DNA of 22,474 nt, from assembly GCA_902727905.1 (NCBI GenBank), contig CACVAR010000249.1, positions 1-22,474 of the forward strand. Direction: 5' to 3'. Of this stretch, positions 6,688 through 13,662 are shown piece after piece; within the stretch, counting starts at the first letter, position 1, and the number at the start of each line of letters is the position of its first letter. The notes below the pieces were generated by a model. The model searched no databases. It was not told where the DNA came from and saw only the letters and a list, made by a program, of their open reading frames with translations. Position numbers and translations under genes: made by a program. Source of the stretch: an uncultured Sulfurovum sp. GTDB lineage: Bacteria > Campylobacterota > Campylobacteria > Campylobacterales > Sulfurovaceae.

Positions 6688-7656
6688 GTGTTAAATTGTA
6701 TCGGAATTGATGTTAGCAAGTCAACATTAAATGTGCATATTTCTAAAAATAGTCAAGACTTACAAATAACTAATAGCTTAGCAGCAGTTAAAAAGCTTTA
6801 CACTAAACTCAAAAAAGTTTATAAAAAAGAGCTTGAAACGTTAGTCTTTGTATTTGAACCTACAGGTTCTTACTCTGAACTACTTAGAAAGTTTTGTGCA
6901 GATAAAAATATCAACTGTTTTATTATTAATCCTAAACAGTTTTCTAACTATGCCAAAGCATTGGGTATTGAAGTAAAGAATGACGAAGTAGATGCAAAAG
7001 TATTGGCACAATCCATTGTATTGGCTAAACCATCTCAAATCAAAGTACCTGTGTACGATAAGGATGTAGAGCAAATAAAGGAACTGATGAGCTTTTATAA
7101 ATTCACTTGTAAGCAAACATCTCAACTTAGAGGGCATCTTGAAGCATTAGAATCTAAAGCTGGAGACAGTTTCTCTATTAAAGAGTTAAAGAAATCTATT
7201 AAAGCCTCCAAGGAGAGAGAAAATCGTATCATTGAGCAAGTACACCAAATAATCGAGAATAACCCAACTTATAAAAAAGCATATGAAAACATTACTTCCA
7301 TTATCGGAATAGGTCAAATAGGTGGTATTGCTCTATTACACCTATTTTTAAAATATCCTGAGGCTAATCAAAGACAAATTACTTCACTTACAGGGCTTAA
7401 TCCAGTTTATAGACAATCTGGTTCATCTTTACAGTCTCTTTATAAAATTTCTAAATCAGGATCTATCTTTTATAGAGGAGCATTATTTATGGGTGTGATG
7501 ACTGCTATCAGATATAATGAAAATTTTAAAGCTTTTTATGCACGATTAAAAGCCAAGGGGAAACACACTACACAAGCACAAATAGCTGTTATGAGAAAGA
7601 TGATTATTGTGGCTCATTCACTCTATAAAAATGACACAAAGTATGTCAAAAAATAG
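6688..7656 (+). CDS. IS110-family transposase (DEDD recombinase)
   Basis: A 322-residue RNA-guided DNA recombinase of the IS110 family. The N-terminal RuvC-like domain has the acidic set D8 (IGIDVSKS), E57 (FEPTGSY), D99 and D102 (KNDEVDAKVLA). The C-terminal Tnp domain holds GLNPVYRQSGSS, where Ser244 is the expected catalytic serine, followed by ISKSGSIFYRGALF. A coiled-coil-like helical stretch (about 125-190) joins the two. The GTG start is set by a strong AGGAGG six bases upstream. All key residues are present, so the element is probably active. It sits between a zeta-like toxin gene and a conflict island. Confidence 0.95.
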   Translation: MLNCIGIDVSKSTLNVHISKNSQDLQITNSLAAVKKLYTKLKKVYKKELETLVFVFEPTGSYSELLRKFCADKNINCFIINPKQFSNYAKALGIEVKNDEVDAKVLAQSIVLAKPSQIKVPVYDKDVEQIKELMSFYKFTCKQTSQLRGHLEALESKAGDSFSIKELKKSIKASKERENRIIEQVHQIIENNPTYKKAYENITSIIGIGQIGGIALLHLFLKYPEANQRQITSLTGLNPVYRQSGSSLQSLYKISKSGSIFYRGALFMGVMTAIRYNENFKAFYARLKAKGKHTTQAQIAVMRKMIIVAHSLYKNDTKYVKK

Positions 7657-7748
7657 CCAATTTAGAGGAAAAACTATGGATTAATTCAAAACACTTTTTG
7701 TTACTTTTAGTATCATTGTTATGTCTTATTTTAGGTGGCGACTGTCCC

Positions 7749-7776
7749 CTTTATTCCTTCTTGATGAGGAATAAAG
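7749..7776 (+). repeat. Hairpin just outside the right IS110 junction
   Basis: CTTTATTCC, a 10-base loop, and GGAATAAAG form a perfect 9-bp stem six bases past the proposed right core. It belongs to the target side of the junction. It could be a terminator of the zeta-like transcript before insertion or a REP-like palindrome. Confidence 0.6.
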
Positions 7777-7883
7777 TTAAGTTTAAAGCTTTCAAATGTG
7801 TATTTAATAAGGTATGAGTTAGGATATTTATTTTCTTTACTAAATTAAGTTTTGCTAAAACACTTTACTATTAAGGGGGTACT

Positions 7884-8687
7884 ATGAGATCAAGTAAACA
7901 CAAAGAGTCTGATTTCTGTTTTACAATTATGCCTTATGGAGATTGGTTCGATATATATTATAATGAGATATATGCTCCTGCAATTAATGAAGCAGGATTG
8001 ATTTCTAAAAGGGCTGATGACCTATATCGACCAAGCTCAATTGTTCATGATATTTGGCAGTATACAAAAGAGTGTCAACTTGTTTTAGCTGACTTAACAG
8101 GTAAGAATCCAAATGTACTTTATGAGCTTGGACTTGCTCATGCTATTGCAAAACCTGTAATACTTATTGTTGAAAGTATGGAAGATATACCTTATGATTT
8201 AAGAGCTTTACGGATTATTGAATATAATAAAAATGCTCATAATTGGGGAGAATTACTAAAAGAAAAAATTATAAATGCTATTATAGAAATTATTCTTGCT
8301 CCTACAAAAGCTGTACCTCATGCTTTTTTAGATGCTATTAAATTTCCAGAGAATCATTCAGAAGAAAAGATTGATAGTATTAAAGAGGATTCAAGTATCA
8401 AACCTAGTTATGTAACAATTAGTTTATTTGTTGAGATACATATTGAATTTAGATTAGAGTATGATTTTTTTGATACATTACAAGGCTTTGCTGATTTTAT
8501 TTGGTTTAATGTGAATAAGTTTATAAGAATAGAAGCATATACTTATGGTAAAACTTGGAAGGTTAAAAATAAGTCAACTGGTTTATGGATAGATAATACT
8601 TCAAAAGTTAATGAAGGTACGGACTTTAGAACTCTAAAAGAAGCTTCTATTGATTCTGGAGATGTACTAGAAATAGTGTTTCTTTAA
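7884..8687 (+). CDS. Nucleotide-processing/signalling effector-like protein (N-deoxyribosyltransferase/TIR-related fold) with C-terminal beta-rich domain
   Basis: 267 residues. The first about 130 match a widespread bacterial family with a Rossmann-like fold related to nucleoside deoxyribosyltransferases and TIR/SLOG proteins: FTIMPYGDWFD (13-23), the raDdlyrps region, DIWQYTKECQLVLADLTGKN and NPNVLYELGLAHAIAKPVIL (75-94), then YDLRALRIIEY. Glu81 in LYELGLAHA sits where these folds carry a catalytic acid. Residues 175-267 form a separate beta-rich domain ending EASIDSGDVLEIVFL, reminiscent of a ubiquitin-like/beta-grasp end. There are no membrane segments. AAGGGGG precedes the ATG by four bases. 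It converges on the TIR gene next door, in a cluster of TIR and SLOG genes, so a role in nucleotide-based conflict signalling is inferred. Confidence 0.65.
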   Translation: MRSSKHKESDFCFTIMPYGDWFDIYYNEIYAPAINEAGLISKRADDLYRPSSIVHDIWQYTKECQLVLADLTGKNPNVLYELGLAHAIAKPVILIVESMEDIPYDLRALRIIEYNKNAHNWGELLKEKIINAIIEIILAPTKAVPHAFLDAIKFPENHSEEKIDSIKEDSSIKPSYVTISLFVEIHIEFRLEYDFFDTLQGFADFIWFNVNKFIRIEAYTYGKTWKVKNKSTGLWIDNTSKVNEGTDFRTLKEASIDSGDVLEIVFL

Positions 8688-8708
8688 CTAATTTTGAATA
8701 TCTCTTCT

Positions 8709-9017
8709 TTATATATCACATTGTTTATAACTATACCCAAAAATACTTTTCACACTATATACGACAATAAAAGTGGTATATATTGTACGACTAGGAAGTA
8801 TTATATTTCCTTTTGAATCAACAAGTTGCCAATGAGCTGTAACAGTAGCTGGTTCAGAAGGAGTCGTTATAGGTACATGTATAGCAGCTGATTGTTTGGG
8901 CATAATTTTTGGTAGAGCTATTTTATCTTTCGTCTTTATTGAATGATTACTACCTACACGTACTAAAGATACATTTTCCCATATTTTGTTTGTAATATTA
9001 GTGATTCTCCATTTTTT
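8709..9017 (-). pseudogene. 3' part of the TIR-TM-NBR1 gene in the -1 frame (second NBR1-like Ig domain)
   Basis: Downstream of the run of six A (T6 at 9012-9017 on the + strand) the coding signal moves to the -1 frame. Reading AAA TGG AGA from there gives KKWRITNITNKIWENVSLVR and then LPKQ-type residues, an HWQLVDSKGN strand, and a stop at 8709-8711. That is a second copy of the NBR1-like Ig pattern found in the first part (KKWVIQNIGLTDWNNLEMER). The later internal ATG at 8903 starts mid-domain and is not credible as a gene start. With one frame change the full protein would be about 423 residues. Decay, phase switching, or programmed -1 frameshifting are all possible. Confidence 0.75.
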
Positions 9018-9979
9018 ATAAAGGTTGTATCTACATTTATAATAGAGCCGTTTGGACAGTTTGTATCTTGGCTTAATCCCGATTCATCAATAACATTTAA
9101 TTTTGTAAAAATAGGGTTTTGAGTTTTGAGTAAGAAAGAGTTTAAGAAACTGTTATCCTTTCTTTTTAACTTCCAGTATGCAATAGTACTTCCTGATGTT
9201 GAAGGCATTTGAATTTCAACTCCAAGAACAACCTTTTCATTTGTTAATGTTTTGGGTACTTGAAATGAACTTGTAGATTTTATAAGCCCATCTCCCTCAC
9301 TTGTACCTACTCTTTCCATTTCTAAATTGTTCCAATCAGTTAAACCTATGTTTTGGATGACCCATTTTTTATGTAAACTTTCATTAGGCTTTACTTGCTT
9401 ATTATCAGGTAAATTAACATCCTTTATATATCGTGATTTATATTCATTTTTTTTGTAATAAAGGTAGAAACTTGTGAATCCTATAATAAAAAAAGTAATT
9501 ATCAAACCTATGGTTGATTTTTTAAAAGTTACTTTAGATGGGTTGATTAGCTGTTCTACTACTTCTATAGGGGTTTCAGTGATTACTCCCTGTACTATTT
9601 GTACAATCTTATCAATATCTATTTGCTTATTTGCATTAAAAACATCAAACCAATGAATAGTGTTTAGGTAATATGTCATTGCATTTGTAGGTTGAATATC
9701 TTCAATTCTAATAGGAATAATTTTTAGGTTATGGGATAGTGCATGATTAACCTCTCTTAATACATGAGGAGATTCATTGGCTTTTTTTGAGAGTATTAAA
9801 AGGAATATTTGAGAGTTTTCTATTCCATGTAAAAGAGAGTTAGCATAATCTCCATAGTTCATGTCTCTAGGTGCAATCCAACATTTAATTGCTTGATTTT
9901 CAAGATAGTTACAAATATTAAATGCAATTGTCTTGTCACTGGTGGAATGGCTTATAAAAACTTGGTAACCTTTTTTCAT
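8963..9979 (-). CDS. TIR-domain protein with transmembrane segment and NBR1-like Ig domain (frameshifted)
   Basis: 338 residues before a premature stop. Residues 4-100 form a TIR domain: YQVFISHSTSDK, CWIAPRDMNYG, and SPHVLREVNHAL with Glu76 at the position of the NADase glutamate. A single hydrophobic helix spans about 155-176 (STIGLIITFFIIGFTSF). Residues about 185-290 match the NBR1-type Ig fold (KKWVIQNIGLTDWNN, VEIQMPSTSG, AYWKLKRKDN). At residue 321 the sequence ATA AAA AAT is a slippery heptamer; the 0 frame ends 17 codons later, while the -1 frame encodes a second Ig domain. TIR domains cleave NAD+ or build nucleotide signals in defence. The order TIR-membrane-Ig suggests a sensor outside and enzyme inside, though charges around the helix do not settle the orientation. 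Confidence 0.85.
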   Translation of the reverse strand: MKKGYQVFISHSTSDKTIAFNICNYLENQAIKCWIAPRDMNYGDYANSLLHGIENSQIFLLILSKKANESPHVLREVNHALSHNLKIIPIRIEDIQPTNAMTYYLNTIHWFDVFNANKQIDIDKIVQIVQGVITETPIEVVEQLINPSKVTFKKSTIGLIITFFIIGFTSFYLYYKKNEYKSRYIKDVNLPDNKQVKPNESLHKKWVIQNIGLTDWNNLEMERVGTSEGDGLIKSTSSFQVPKTLTNEKVVLGVEIQMPSTSGSTIAYWKLKRKDNSFLNSFLLKTQNPIFTKLNVIDESGLSQDTNCPNGSIINVDTTFIKNGESLILQTKYGKMYL

Positions 9980-10053
9980 TTTAAGATTATATGAGTTTTA
10001 TAAGAAAACTTGGTTTAGATTTTTGATTCTTTTTTAGTTAATAATGGTGAGCG

Positions 10054-11394
10054 TTACCACCCACCCAAGTAAAGAAGGTTTATACCAAAAGAGTAGTTGG
10101 GTTGTGAGTAATCATCATTAAAACTCATTCCTAGATTTGGTTGTACTTGGATATGTTTGTCATAAATCCAAGAGAGAGAACTTCTGAGAGTATAAATATC
10201 ACTAGAGTTTTCTTGTTTACCTACATCAAATTGATAAGAACCAATAAGAGAAGCACTATATCGATTGGCAAAAGGTTTAATAATACCAAGATTTAATCCA
10301 ATACTATAATCTTCTAATTCACTCTCAATTGCTGTGTCATTACTAAAACTTTTATTGATAGCTCCTCCACCAATAAGGGAGACTCCATCAATGTTTTTAT
10401 AAACAGTAGCACTTAATGAACTGTTAAAAAGTTCATAATCTTTTAGATAACTACCGTTGAGTCCATAAATAGCACCCATAGTATTACTATTATCAAACTT
10501 ATCTCTATAGGTAAACCCAAGGTTATATCCTTGTGACCAATCTGTTTTTATTTTTTGACTACTAAAATTATTACTAATAGTTGACTTAGAGGTATCAAAT
10601 GAAGCCCCTATTTCACTATTATCTGTAATTCCATAAGTAGCTCCAAATTTATAGTTATCTCTTACCTCTTTTAACTCCAATCCTTGCAGATTACTTTTTG
10701 ATATATCTCTAGTATAATCTATAGAGAAAGAGAGTTGTTCTTTTTTTGATAAAGAGAGCATATTTCTAATGTTTGCTTGTGCATCAGTAATATGTCTCTT
10801 ATATCTGACATCCTTATCTTTTGATAAAGCCAATATAGAGTTTTTCCTCCAATTTTCTGATGGAGTTTGAGTTCCCATTACATACCAAGAGGGGTATTTT
10901 TTACTAATGCCTTCTTCGATAAGTTTTTCATAATTAACACGAACATTACCCCGTATAGGGTCAGCTAGATAAGCTTCACCATCTCTTACACCTTTTAACA
11001 CAACAAAATGAGGAAATTCACTTTTTAACCCTATTAAGATTACAACAGGCTGTTTTATCATAGGTAGATGTTGAGGTGCTATTTTTCTCCACATCGCTTT
11101 ATAACCTAATGAGGTAGAGCCATTTTGAAGATTAAGAAGTGAATATCCTTTCTCTTTTATCTCTTTGACAATGGTTTCATTTTTATCTTTTAAGATAATA
11201 TCGACAACTTCTTTTTCCGTGATTTTTGTTCGATAAAGCCCTTGAATAAGTTTGGCAACAGTTGCTGTTCCACAGGAGTAGTCATTTTGTTGTTGTATTA
11301 TTCCTTGAAATTGTTTTGGATAGTTGATGTTTTCTGTAGCAAAAATTGTTGATATTGTTATAATGATAATAAAAAAACTTTTTATAAAAAACAC
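10054..11394 (-). CDS. C39-family peptidase fused to an outer-membrane beta-barrel
   Basis: 446 residues with a Sec signal peptide (1-20). Residues 30-175 are a C39 papain-like protease: Gln36 and Cys41 in QQNDYSCGTATVAK, His129 in FPHFVVLKGV, Asp145 in YLADPIRGN. C39 domains usually sit on ABC exporters and cut after double-glycine leaders; here there is no transporter. Residues about 215-446 are alternating beta strands (YTRDISKSNL, FGATYGITDNSEIGASFD, YNLGFTYRDKFD, YSFGINLLYLGGW), typical of an outer-membrane barrel. Separate C39 and barrel proteins (FapD, FapF) are known from Pseudomonas functional amyloid export; this could be a fused equivalent. The start is GTG with GGAAA about six bases before. 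It follows a small exported protein on the same strand, its likely substrate. Confidence 0.8.
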   Translation of the reverse strand: MFFIKSFFIIIITISTIFATENINYPKQFQGIIQQQNDYSCGTATVAKLIQGLYRTKITEKEVVDIILKDKNETIVKEIKEKGYSLLNLQNGSTSLGYKAMWRKIAPQHLPMIKQPVVILIGLKSEFPHFVVLKGVRDGEAYLADPIRGNVRVNYEKLIEEGISKKYPSWYVMGTQTPSENWRKNSILALSKDKDVRYKRHITDAQANIRNMLSLSKKEQLSFSIDYTRDISKSNLQGLELKEVRDNYKFGATYGITDNSEIGASFDTSKSTISNNFSSQKIKTDWSQGYNLGFTYRDKFDNSNTMGAIYGLNGSYLKDYELFNSSLSATVYKNIDGVSLIGGGAINKSFSNDTAIESELEDYSIGLNLGIIKPFANRYSASLIGSYQFDVGKQENSSDIYTLRSSLSWIYDKHIQVQPNLGMSFNDDYSQPNYSFGINLLYLGGW

Positions 11395-11432
11395 TTAAAT
11401 TTCCTTTTCTTTAAACTTAGTTAACTAATTTT

Positions 11433-11452
11433 AGAGGAGATTCTTCTCCTCT
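11433..11452 (-). terminator. Intercistronic hairpin between substrate and peptidase-barrel genes
   Basis: AGAGGAGA, a 4-base loop, TCTCCTCT: a perfect 8-bp stem between the small-protein gene and the C39-barrel gene. No T run follows it on the - strand, so it more likely attenuates or stabilises the transcript than fully terminates it. Confidence 0.45.
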
Positions 11453-11464
11453 TATTTCAGGTAT

Positions 11465-11758
11465 TTATCTGTAAGGATTCTTATAGTACTCATTTCCGTA
11501 TCTTGATTGCATTTTTTGATGAGCATACTTACCTAACCATACTCCTCCTGCTACAATTCCAACTCCTACCATCCACCAAGCCTCTCCTTGTTCATTAAGT
11601 TCACTTGAATTTAGACCTTGTGAAGGAATTCCTTGAAAAGCTTCTACTTTTGCTGTATCAGGTGAAAAACCTTGTGTTCCTAATTCATTAGCCGAAATTG
11701 AATTTGTCAATAAAACTGTAGCCAAAGCCGTTGTTGTGATTACTTTTTTAAGCATCAT
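11465..11758 (-). CDS. Small Sec-exported, Gly-rich protein with a C39-type leader motif
   Basis: 97 residues. The N-terminus is a Sec signal peptide (KKVITTTALATVLLTNSISA, cleavage near 23). Before Trp61 lies LNSSELNEQGEA (49-60), which places Leu at -12, Glu at -8 and Leu at -7 relative to a cut after Ala60, the spacing of double-glycine leaders cut by C39 proteases, but with Glu-Ala in place of Gly-Gly. The rest is a hydrophobic glycine-rich helix (WWMVGVGIVAGGVWLGKYAH) and a basic, tyrosine-rich tail ending NPYR, which is bacteriocin-like or assembly-subunit-like. AAGGAT precedes the ATG. Directly downstream on the same strand is a periplasmic C39 protease fused to a barrel, so processing and export by it is the natural hypothesis. 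Confidence 0.7.
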   Translation of the reverse strand: MMLKKVITTTALATVLLTNSISANELGTQGFSPDTAKVEAFQGIPSQGLNSSELNEQGEAWWMVGVGIVAGGVWLGKYAHQKMQSRYGNEYYKNPYR

Positions 11759-11857
11759 GTATCCTTCTGTTTGTTTTAAGTTGTACCACTCAGTTGTGAT
11801 AGAAGAATTGTAGCTGTCTTAATTTGAACGATTTGAATTAATTTTGATTGTTTGGAA

Positions 11858-11866
11858 TGGTATAAT
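11858..11866 (+). promoter_or_regulatory. Extended -10 promoter upstream of the TRAFs-binding-like gene
   Basis: TGGTATAAT is an extended -10 about 29 bases before the GTG start. Upstream, TTTGAA occurs twice, 9 bases apart (11823-11828 and 11832-11837). No good -35. Confidence 0.5.
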
Positions 11867-11894
11867 TTAAAAAACAAAATAGGGAAATATAATT

Positions 11895-13112
11895 GTGACC
11901 AATACCCAACTGATTCAACATATAAGATACGAGTTAAAAGAGCAGGGATTTGTATGGAAAAGAGAAAAAGAACTGTTTGAGATGCTTATCCCCAATGAAG
12001 AGTGGAATAAGTATAAAACAAGTTGGAGTAATTGGAAAAAAACAGATAAATATCGTTATTTAACAAAGTCCCCCAATATTCTAAGAGCAATTGAAAAAAC
12101 ACTAAAATTTGATAGTTCAATTTGGAGTGAAAGTGATAATGTACAAAAAGAGATAATTAACAAGGCTATTAAAGAGTTTCTTGATGAAGATAAACCTCAT
12201 ATTGATATTAGTATTTTGATTCCTGATGAACCACTATTGACAAAAAAACAAGCGAATATTTTAAAAATAATAGAAGAGGTCGCAAAAATAGATATAGAAG
12301 AGATAGTTACTCAAAATTCAGAGCTTTTTGTTCTTAATCGTACAAATCAAAAGTTTTTATTAGAACTTATACCTCTACTTTATAGTAGAGGATGTTACTC
12401 TTTATTACATGAAAAAGCTTTTCCTTCATTGCTTGTTCATCATCAAGATAAAATTGAAATCAAAATAAAACGAGCAAATACTTTGGCAAATCTTTCTAAT
12501 CCAGATTATATAGGAGCTATGCAAATTCTCAATACTATTGATAATGACACTTATCGTACGGATATACAAACTACTATTATTTCTAATTTTCGTCGTAATA
12601 GTTTTAATAATATAACACTAAGCCAAGATGATTTGAAGAAAGTATTGAGAAGTATCATAGAGTATTATTATGGAGTATATTTGAATCAAAAACTCTATCA
12701 TTACTATCCAGCTATTAATTTAGCGTATATGGTCAAGCTTTTTGACATTATTTTTCAAAATAATAAAAATGTTGAAGACTATGATTTAGAAAAAATTTAT
12801 AAAGAGGTTCTTCCCTCTATTTCTAATGATAAAAAGGAAGAAGGAGATAATCATTATTATGCAATCATAACAGAGCTAGAATTTCATCTAATTTTGAATG
12901 TTTCAGGTATAGATAGAAAAATAGAAACGTTACTAGATAATGAAAAGCCAGAAATTTTTTTAGTAGAACGAACCTTGAAGCAAATGAAATGGTTTATTGA
13001 TGTAGTAGAAAAGTTTAGTACAAATAAAATCGCACTATTGAAAGGCTTTCAAGAGGTTATAAAGCTTTTAGAGGATTATATTTATTGTATGGAAGAAAAT
13101 TTACTTGTTTAA
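11895..13112 (+). CDS. TRAFs-binding-domain-like (DUF4071-type) helical repeat protein
   Basis: A 405-residue cytoplasmic, mostly helical protein. Residues 257-279 (YYYG then LYHYYPAINLAYM) resemble the TRAFs-binding/DUF4071 pattern of bacterial proteins related to the regulatory region of ASK-type MAP3 kinases (Y-W/Y-G ... YYPGIN-A). The region 150-230 looks TPR-like. The first about 95 residues are a separate part with WSNWKKTDKYRYLTKSPNIL and a Trp-rich, possibly HTH-like character. AGGGA lies 9 bases before the GTG start. Such proteins are found next to SLOG or TIR genes and are thought to be scaffolds or sensors in conflict systems; here a SLOG gene follows 57 bases later. Domain assignment is by motif only. 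Confidence 0.6.
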   Translation: MTNTQLIQHIRYELKEQGFVWKREKELFEMLIPNEEWNKYKTSWSNWKKTDKYRYLTKSPNILRAIEKTLKFDSSIWSESDNVQKEIINKAIKEFLDEDKPHIDISILIPDEPLLTKKQANILKIIEEVAKIDIEEIVTQNSELFVLNRTNQKFLLELIPLLYSRGCYSLLHEKAFPSLLVHHQDKIEIKIKRANTLANLSNPDYIGAMQILNTIDNDTYRTDIQTTIISNFRRNSFNNITLSQDDLKKVLRSIIEYYYGVYLNQKLYHYYPAINLAYMVKLFDIIFQNNKNVEDYDLEKIYKEVLPSISNDKKEEGDNHYYAIITELEFHLILNVSGIDRKIETLLDNEKPEIFLVERTLKQMKWFIDVVEKFSTNKIALLKGFQEVIKLLEDYIYCMEENLLV

Positions 13113-13169
13113 CTCTTTAATTCAAACTGTTCAAATTTATGATGTTATAATTTAATAAATAACTTACAA

Positions 13170-13661
13170 ATGAGAAAAACAATGAATATAGGCATAACAG
13201 GACATCGAGACATAATTGTAACCAAAGAGTTAAAACAAGACATTGAAAAACTATTTATAAAATTATTATTTTTAAAGCAAGAGGTAGTATTACTTTCTCC
13301 CTTAGCAGATGGGGCTGATAGATTTGTAGCTAATATATATTTAGATGTATTTAAAGATAAAGCTAAATTAATTGTTCCTATGCCATTTCATAAAGAACGA
13401 TATTTAGAAGACTTTGATATAAAATTCCAAAAGGAATTTTTGGAGTACATAAAAATTGCTGATGAGGTATTTGAGGTTGAAAATATACAAGAGTGTAATT
13501 ATAAAAGTGTTGGAGTCTATGTAGCTGATAAGTCAGATATATTATTGGCTTTATGGGATGGAACTTTTAATGGTAAATCTGGTGGAACAGGAGATATTGT
13601 GAATTATGCTAGGTCTATAGGTAAGGAAGTAGTTCATATTTTATGTAAGAGAACAATATAG
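13170..13661 (+). CDS. SLOG-superfamily nucleotide/ligand-binding protein
   Basis: 163 residues with a Rossmann-like fold of the SLOG/LSDAT type. Seen: NIGITGHRD at the first strand, LLSPLADGADRFVANIYLD (42-59), LIVPMPFHKERYLEDF, and LALWDGTFNGKSGGTGDIVN near residues 126-145. SLOG domains are proposed to bind or make nucleotide-derived signals and often pair with TIR or membrane effectors. Start 13170 adds four residues before MNIGITGHRD; ATG 13182 is an equal or better start, as family members often begin there, and neither has a clear ribosome site. TATAAT at 13146-13151 may give it its own promoter. It ends one base from the converging TIR-propeller gene. Confidence 0.75.
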   Translation: MRKTMNIGITGHRDIIVTKELKQDIEKLFIKLLFLKQEVVLLSPLADGADRFVANIYLDVFKDKAKLIVPMPFHKERYLEDFDIKFQKEFLEYIKIADEVFEVENIQECNYKSVGVYVADKSDILLALWDGTFNGKSGGTGDIVNYARSIGKEVVHILCKRTI

Positions 13662-13662
13662 T

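Larger units (their letters stand above)
6385..7743 (+). mobile_element. IS110-family insertion sequence (complete)
   Basis: One DEDD transposase gene with about 300 bases of non-coding DNA on the left and about 85 on the right, the layout of the IS110 subgroup, with no terminal inverted repeats. Ends were placed by matching guide-like segments in the left non-coding region. The proposed left junction is ATCAC, core CT (6385-6386), CGTATC; the right is GTGGCGA, core CT (7742-7743), GTCCCC. This gives an element of about 1.36 kb, normal for the family. The joined target would read ATCAC-CT-GTCCCC. Ends are a by-eye inference; the family call is firm. Confidence 0.75.

Noticed and set aside
8709..8903. 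Separate 64-residue gene on the - strand
   Set aside because: It begins in the middle of an Ig domain that continues from the TIR gene in the shifted frame.
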